A stretch of 7,018 nucleotides of DNA from an uncultured Eubacteriales bacterium (GTDB lineage: Bacteria > Bacillota > Clostridia > Oscillospirales > CAG-382): NCBI GenBank assembly GCA_934446095.1, contig CAKSDR010000064.1, forward strand, positions 1-7,018, in the 5' to 3' direction. The notes under the pieces were generated by a model. That model saw only the letters and a program-made list of their open reading frames with translations, made no database searches and was not told the DNA's origin. The translations under genes were made by a program, and so were the position numbers. Positions within the stretch are counted from its first letter, which is position 1. The number at the start of each line of letters is the position of its first letter. This document shows positions 5,855 through 7,018 of this stretch, piece after piece.

Positions 5855-6661
5855 TTATAATTTATATTCCGTAAAACCGTTTTTGGTGAGCATAAGAGCC
5901 GTTTTAAAGCCCACACTTTTCAAAAGTTCTGCCGACTCGTCAAAATAAAAATCAATATTTTCGCACACATGCGCGTCTGCGTTTATTACAACGTTACCGT
6001 TTCTCTCTTTGATTCTTCTGAGAATATATTCGTTTGGATACGGCTTTTGGCGAAGGCCCTTTGCAACGGCTCCTGTGTTTATTTCAGTCACAACTCCGAA
6101 ATCCAAAACAACATCTATGCTTTCAAGCGCTGTTTTTTTATAAAATGGATCTTCCTCATCGAAAAGGCTGAATTTAGTAATAACATCGAAATGCCCTGCA
6201 ATATCGGGTTTGTTTTTCTGCATATGATCGCACACATTATCGTAATATGCCTTAATATATGCATTTTTACTGTTTCCGAAACCTTTTTCAATAGCATAAA
6301 GTTGCAATTGTGCCCCATGATCCACAAAAAACCATTCGCCTGCCTGATTTTTAACATAGTGAACAGAACCTATTACATAATCAAGTTTTTGCGTATCGAT
6401 ATTCTCGGAATAGTAGTCGAGTTCCATGCCGGTTAAAAGTTCCAGCCGCCCCTCATATTTTTGCTTAAGTTCGCGCATTTTATCAATATAACTGTCAAAC
6501 ACGCCGCTTTTCATGCAAAAACTGTCGTCAAAATCCGTATAACTGTGGTCTGATATGCCAAGCGTTAAGAAACCTTTGGATATTGCCGTGTCTGCCAACT
6601 GTTCTATCGTATTTTCCCCGTCGGAAAACACGGAGTGTGTATGTAAATTTGACCTTACCAT
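5855..6661 (-). CDS. PHP-family phosphoesterase, histidinol-phosphatase type
   Basis: This 268-aa protein matches the length of HisJ/HisK-type histidinol-phosphatases (L-histidinol phosphate to histidinol, EC 3.1.3.15). All nine expected ligands of the trinuclear PHP metal site are visible: H7 and H9 (NLHTH), D14 (SDG), H39 (ISDHS), E80 (GMELD), H101 (SVHYV), H157 (AGHFD), and D229 and H231 (NADAH). EINTGA (193-198) and the KPYPNEYIL stretch (206-214) are typical of the family. The ATG at 6661 has GAGGT six bases upstream. A longer reading from 6733 would begin before the promoter and is rejected. No histidine-biosynthesis gene is nearby, so it may be a scattered his gene or a PHP enzyme for another phosphate ester. 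It is the first gene of the operon, 24 bases before the CobW GTPase, which could supply its metal. Confidence 0.88.
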   Translation of the reverse strand: MVRSNLHTHSVFSDGENTIEQLADTAISKGFLTLGISDHSYTDFDDSFCMKSGVFDSYIDKMRELKQKYEGRLELLTGMELDYYSENIDTQKLDYVIGSVHYVKNQAGEWFFVDHGAQLQLYAIEKGFGNSKNAYIKAYYDNVCDHMQKNKPDIAGHFDVITKFSLFDEEDPFYKKTALESIDVVLDFGVVTEINTGAVAKGLRQKPYPNEYILRRIKERNGNVVINADAHVCENIDFYFDESAELLKSVGFKTALMLTKNGFTEYKL

Positions 6662-6667
6662 TATTTT

Positions 6668-6672
6668 ACCTC
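6668..6672 (-). promoter_or_regulatory. Ribosome binding site that fixes the PHP gene start
   Basis: GAGGT on the minus strand lies 6 bases before the ATG at 6661. It rules in this Met rather than the in-frame one 24 codons upstream, which lies ahead of the promoter. Confidence 0.75.
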
Positions 6673-6691
6673 GCCGCTTTTCTTTTATAAA

Positions 6692-6720
6692 AGTATAGCA
6701 CCATTTTAATTTTTTTACAA
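6692..6720 (-). promoter_or_regulatory. Sigma-A promoter of the four-gene operon
   Basis: On the minus strand TTGTAA (6715-6720) and TATACT (6692-6697) are separated by 17 bases, with TGC directly before the -10 box (extended -10). Transcription would start near 6685, leaving a leader of only about 25 bases. That is too short for a riboswitch, and I see no Zur-like palindrome around it. Confidence 0.78.
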
Positions 6721-6741
6721 TAGAATTTAACAAAAAAGCGC

Positions 6742-6776
6742 AAAGAAGATATCCTTTTACGGATATCTTCTTTTTT
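6742..6776 (-). terminator. Terminator after the DUF6472-like gene, probably bidirectional
   Basis: A 13-base stem, AAAGAAGATATCC with GGATATCTTCTTT (6742-6754, 6761-6773), has a 6-base loop. Six T follow on the plus strand (6771-6776). On the minus strand, where it follows the small gene's stop at 6781, the tract is TTTGCGCTTTTTT. It separates that gene from the metal operon promoter. Confidence 0.8.
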
Positions 6777-6780
6777 ATAA

Positions 6781-6966
6781 CTACTGTTTTTTTGCAATTT
6801 TATATTCATCATAATACTGATAATACGGGCACGATTCATAAGACGAACTTAAAAATTTATACATTTCATCTTCATCAAGATTTACCTCGCAACTGTACAT
6901 ATCCGTATTGTCGTCATAATTATAATAAACGCAACTTTCGCAGTTTGTAACTGTTTTTCCGGGCAT
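6781..6966 (-). CDS. Small Cys/Tyr-rich protein resembling DUF6472
   Basis: This 61-aa acidic protein has four Cys: C9-x2-C12, C26 and C46, with CESC at 9-12 and SCPYY at 45-49. The central NLDEDEMYKFL (29-39) and the overall layout recall the DUF6472 family of Clostridia, of unknown function. Eleven of 61 residues are Tyr. The four Cys could bind Zn or an Fe-S cluster. There is no membrane segment or signal peptide. The ATG at 6966 lies five bases after the stop of the upstream gene. The nearest Shine-Dalgarno-like sequence (AGAAGG, 6979-6984) is inside that gene and rather far away, so translational coupling is likely. The family name is recalled from motif pattern. Confidence 0.8.
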   Translation of the reverse strand: MPGKTVTNCESCVYYNYDDNTDMYSCEVNLDEDEMYKFLSSSYESCPYYQYYDEYKIAKKQ

Positions 6967-6971
6967 TTTCT

Positions 6972-7018
6972 TCAGTCAACCTTCTGAAGTATGCTTTTCA
7001 TATGATCTACTTCAACAG
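6972..7018 (-). CDS. C-terminal end of an unidentified upstream gene (partial)
   Basis: One minus-strand frame is open from the right edge to a TGA at 6972-6974 and encodes VEVDHMKSILQKVD. The other two minus frames stop at once. The charged, helix-like tail and the five-base gap to the next start suggest a real gene in operon with the DUF6472-like protein. Fourteen residues are too few to identify it. Confidence 0.5.
   Translation of the reverse strand, partial: VEVDHMKSILQKVD

Noticed and set aside
5854..5859. TATAAT just before the CobW gene, possible internal promoter
   Set aside because: No acceptable -35 box lies 16-18 bases upstream, and the short gap to the PHP gene favours co-transcription.
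6662..6733. N-terminal 24-residue extension of the PHP protein from the in-frame Met at 6733
   Set aside because: It would start upstream of the TTGTAA-TATACT promoter, and the later ATG has a good ribosome binding site and fits family length.
6662..6740. Riboswitch or Zur box in front of the metal operon
   Set aside because: The predicted leader is about 25 bases, and no long palindrome is present near the promoter.

Overview
This window is an AT-rich, tightly packed piece of chromosome. It most likely comes from a low-GC Gram-positive anaerobe of the class Clostridia (Bacillota), probably an uncultured relative of gut Oscillospiraceae. This is inferred from AGGAG-type ribosome binding sites, TTGaaa-17-TATAAT promoters, compact hairpin-plus-T-tract terminators, the codon style, and a small Cys/Tyr-rich protein resembling the clostridial DUF6472 family. 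No rRNA, tRNA, CRISPR array, transposase or phage gene is visible. Only the first gene lies on the + strand.

Layout: (1) 1-1623 (+) is the 3' part of a gene for a P1B-type ATPase-like membrane protein. Its fold can be followed from the second hydrophobic segment to the last helix, but essentially every catalytic motif is gone, so it looks like a pseudo-ATPase. A perfect hairpin terminator follows. (2) 1663-1893 (-) is a 76-residue two-helix membrane protein with a strong ribosome binding site. Its upstream region carries an operator-like inverted repeat. (3) 2007-2849 (-) is a cupin-type AraC-family regulator with its own promoter and terminator. (4) 3011-6661 (-) is a four-gene operon with a good promoter (6692-6720) and a good terminator (2915-2949). 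In transcription order it encodes a PHP-family histidinol-phosphatase-like metallohydrolase, a CobW/COG0523 G3E GTPase with an extraordinary (Glu-His)25 tract, a second divergent G3E GTPase fused to a DUF1980-like domain, and a small alpha/beta hydrolase. (5) 6781-7018 (-) holds the DUF6472-like small protein and the last codons of an upstream gene that runs off the window.

How the genes may work together: the four-gene operon looks like a metal-handling unit. G3E GTPases deliver metals (Zn, Ni, Co, or cobalamin handling) to client enzymes. The first gene encodes a PHP enzyme that keeps all nine expected metal ligands, so it is a plausible client. The EH tract and a following CxCxCH-D-H6 block would hold many metal ions. 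The second GTPase lacks the CxCC metal-transfer motif and carries a DUF1980-like domain, known from YcgQ-type proteins, so the pair may divide storage and targeting between them. No Zur-like palindrome or riboswitch fits in the short leader, so metal control of the operon is not supported by the sequence. The joint function is inference; the gene order, spacing, motifs and repeat are read directly from the sequence.
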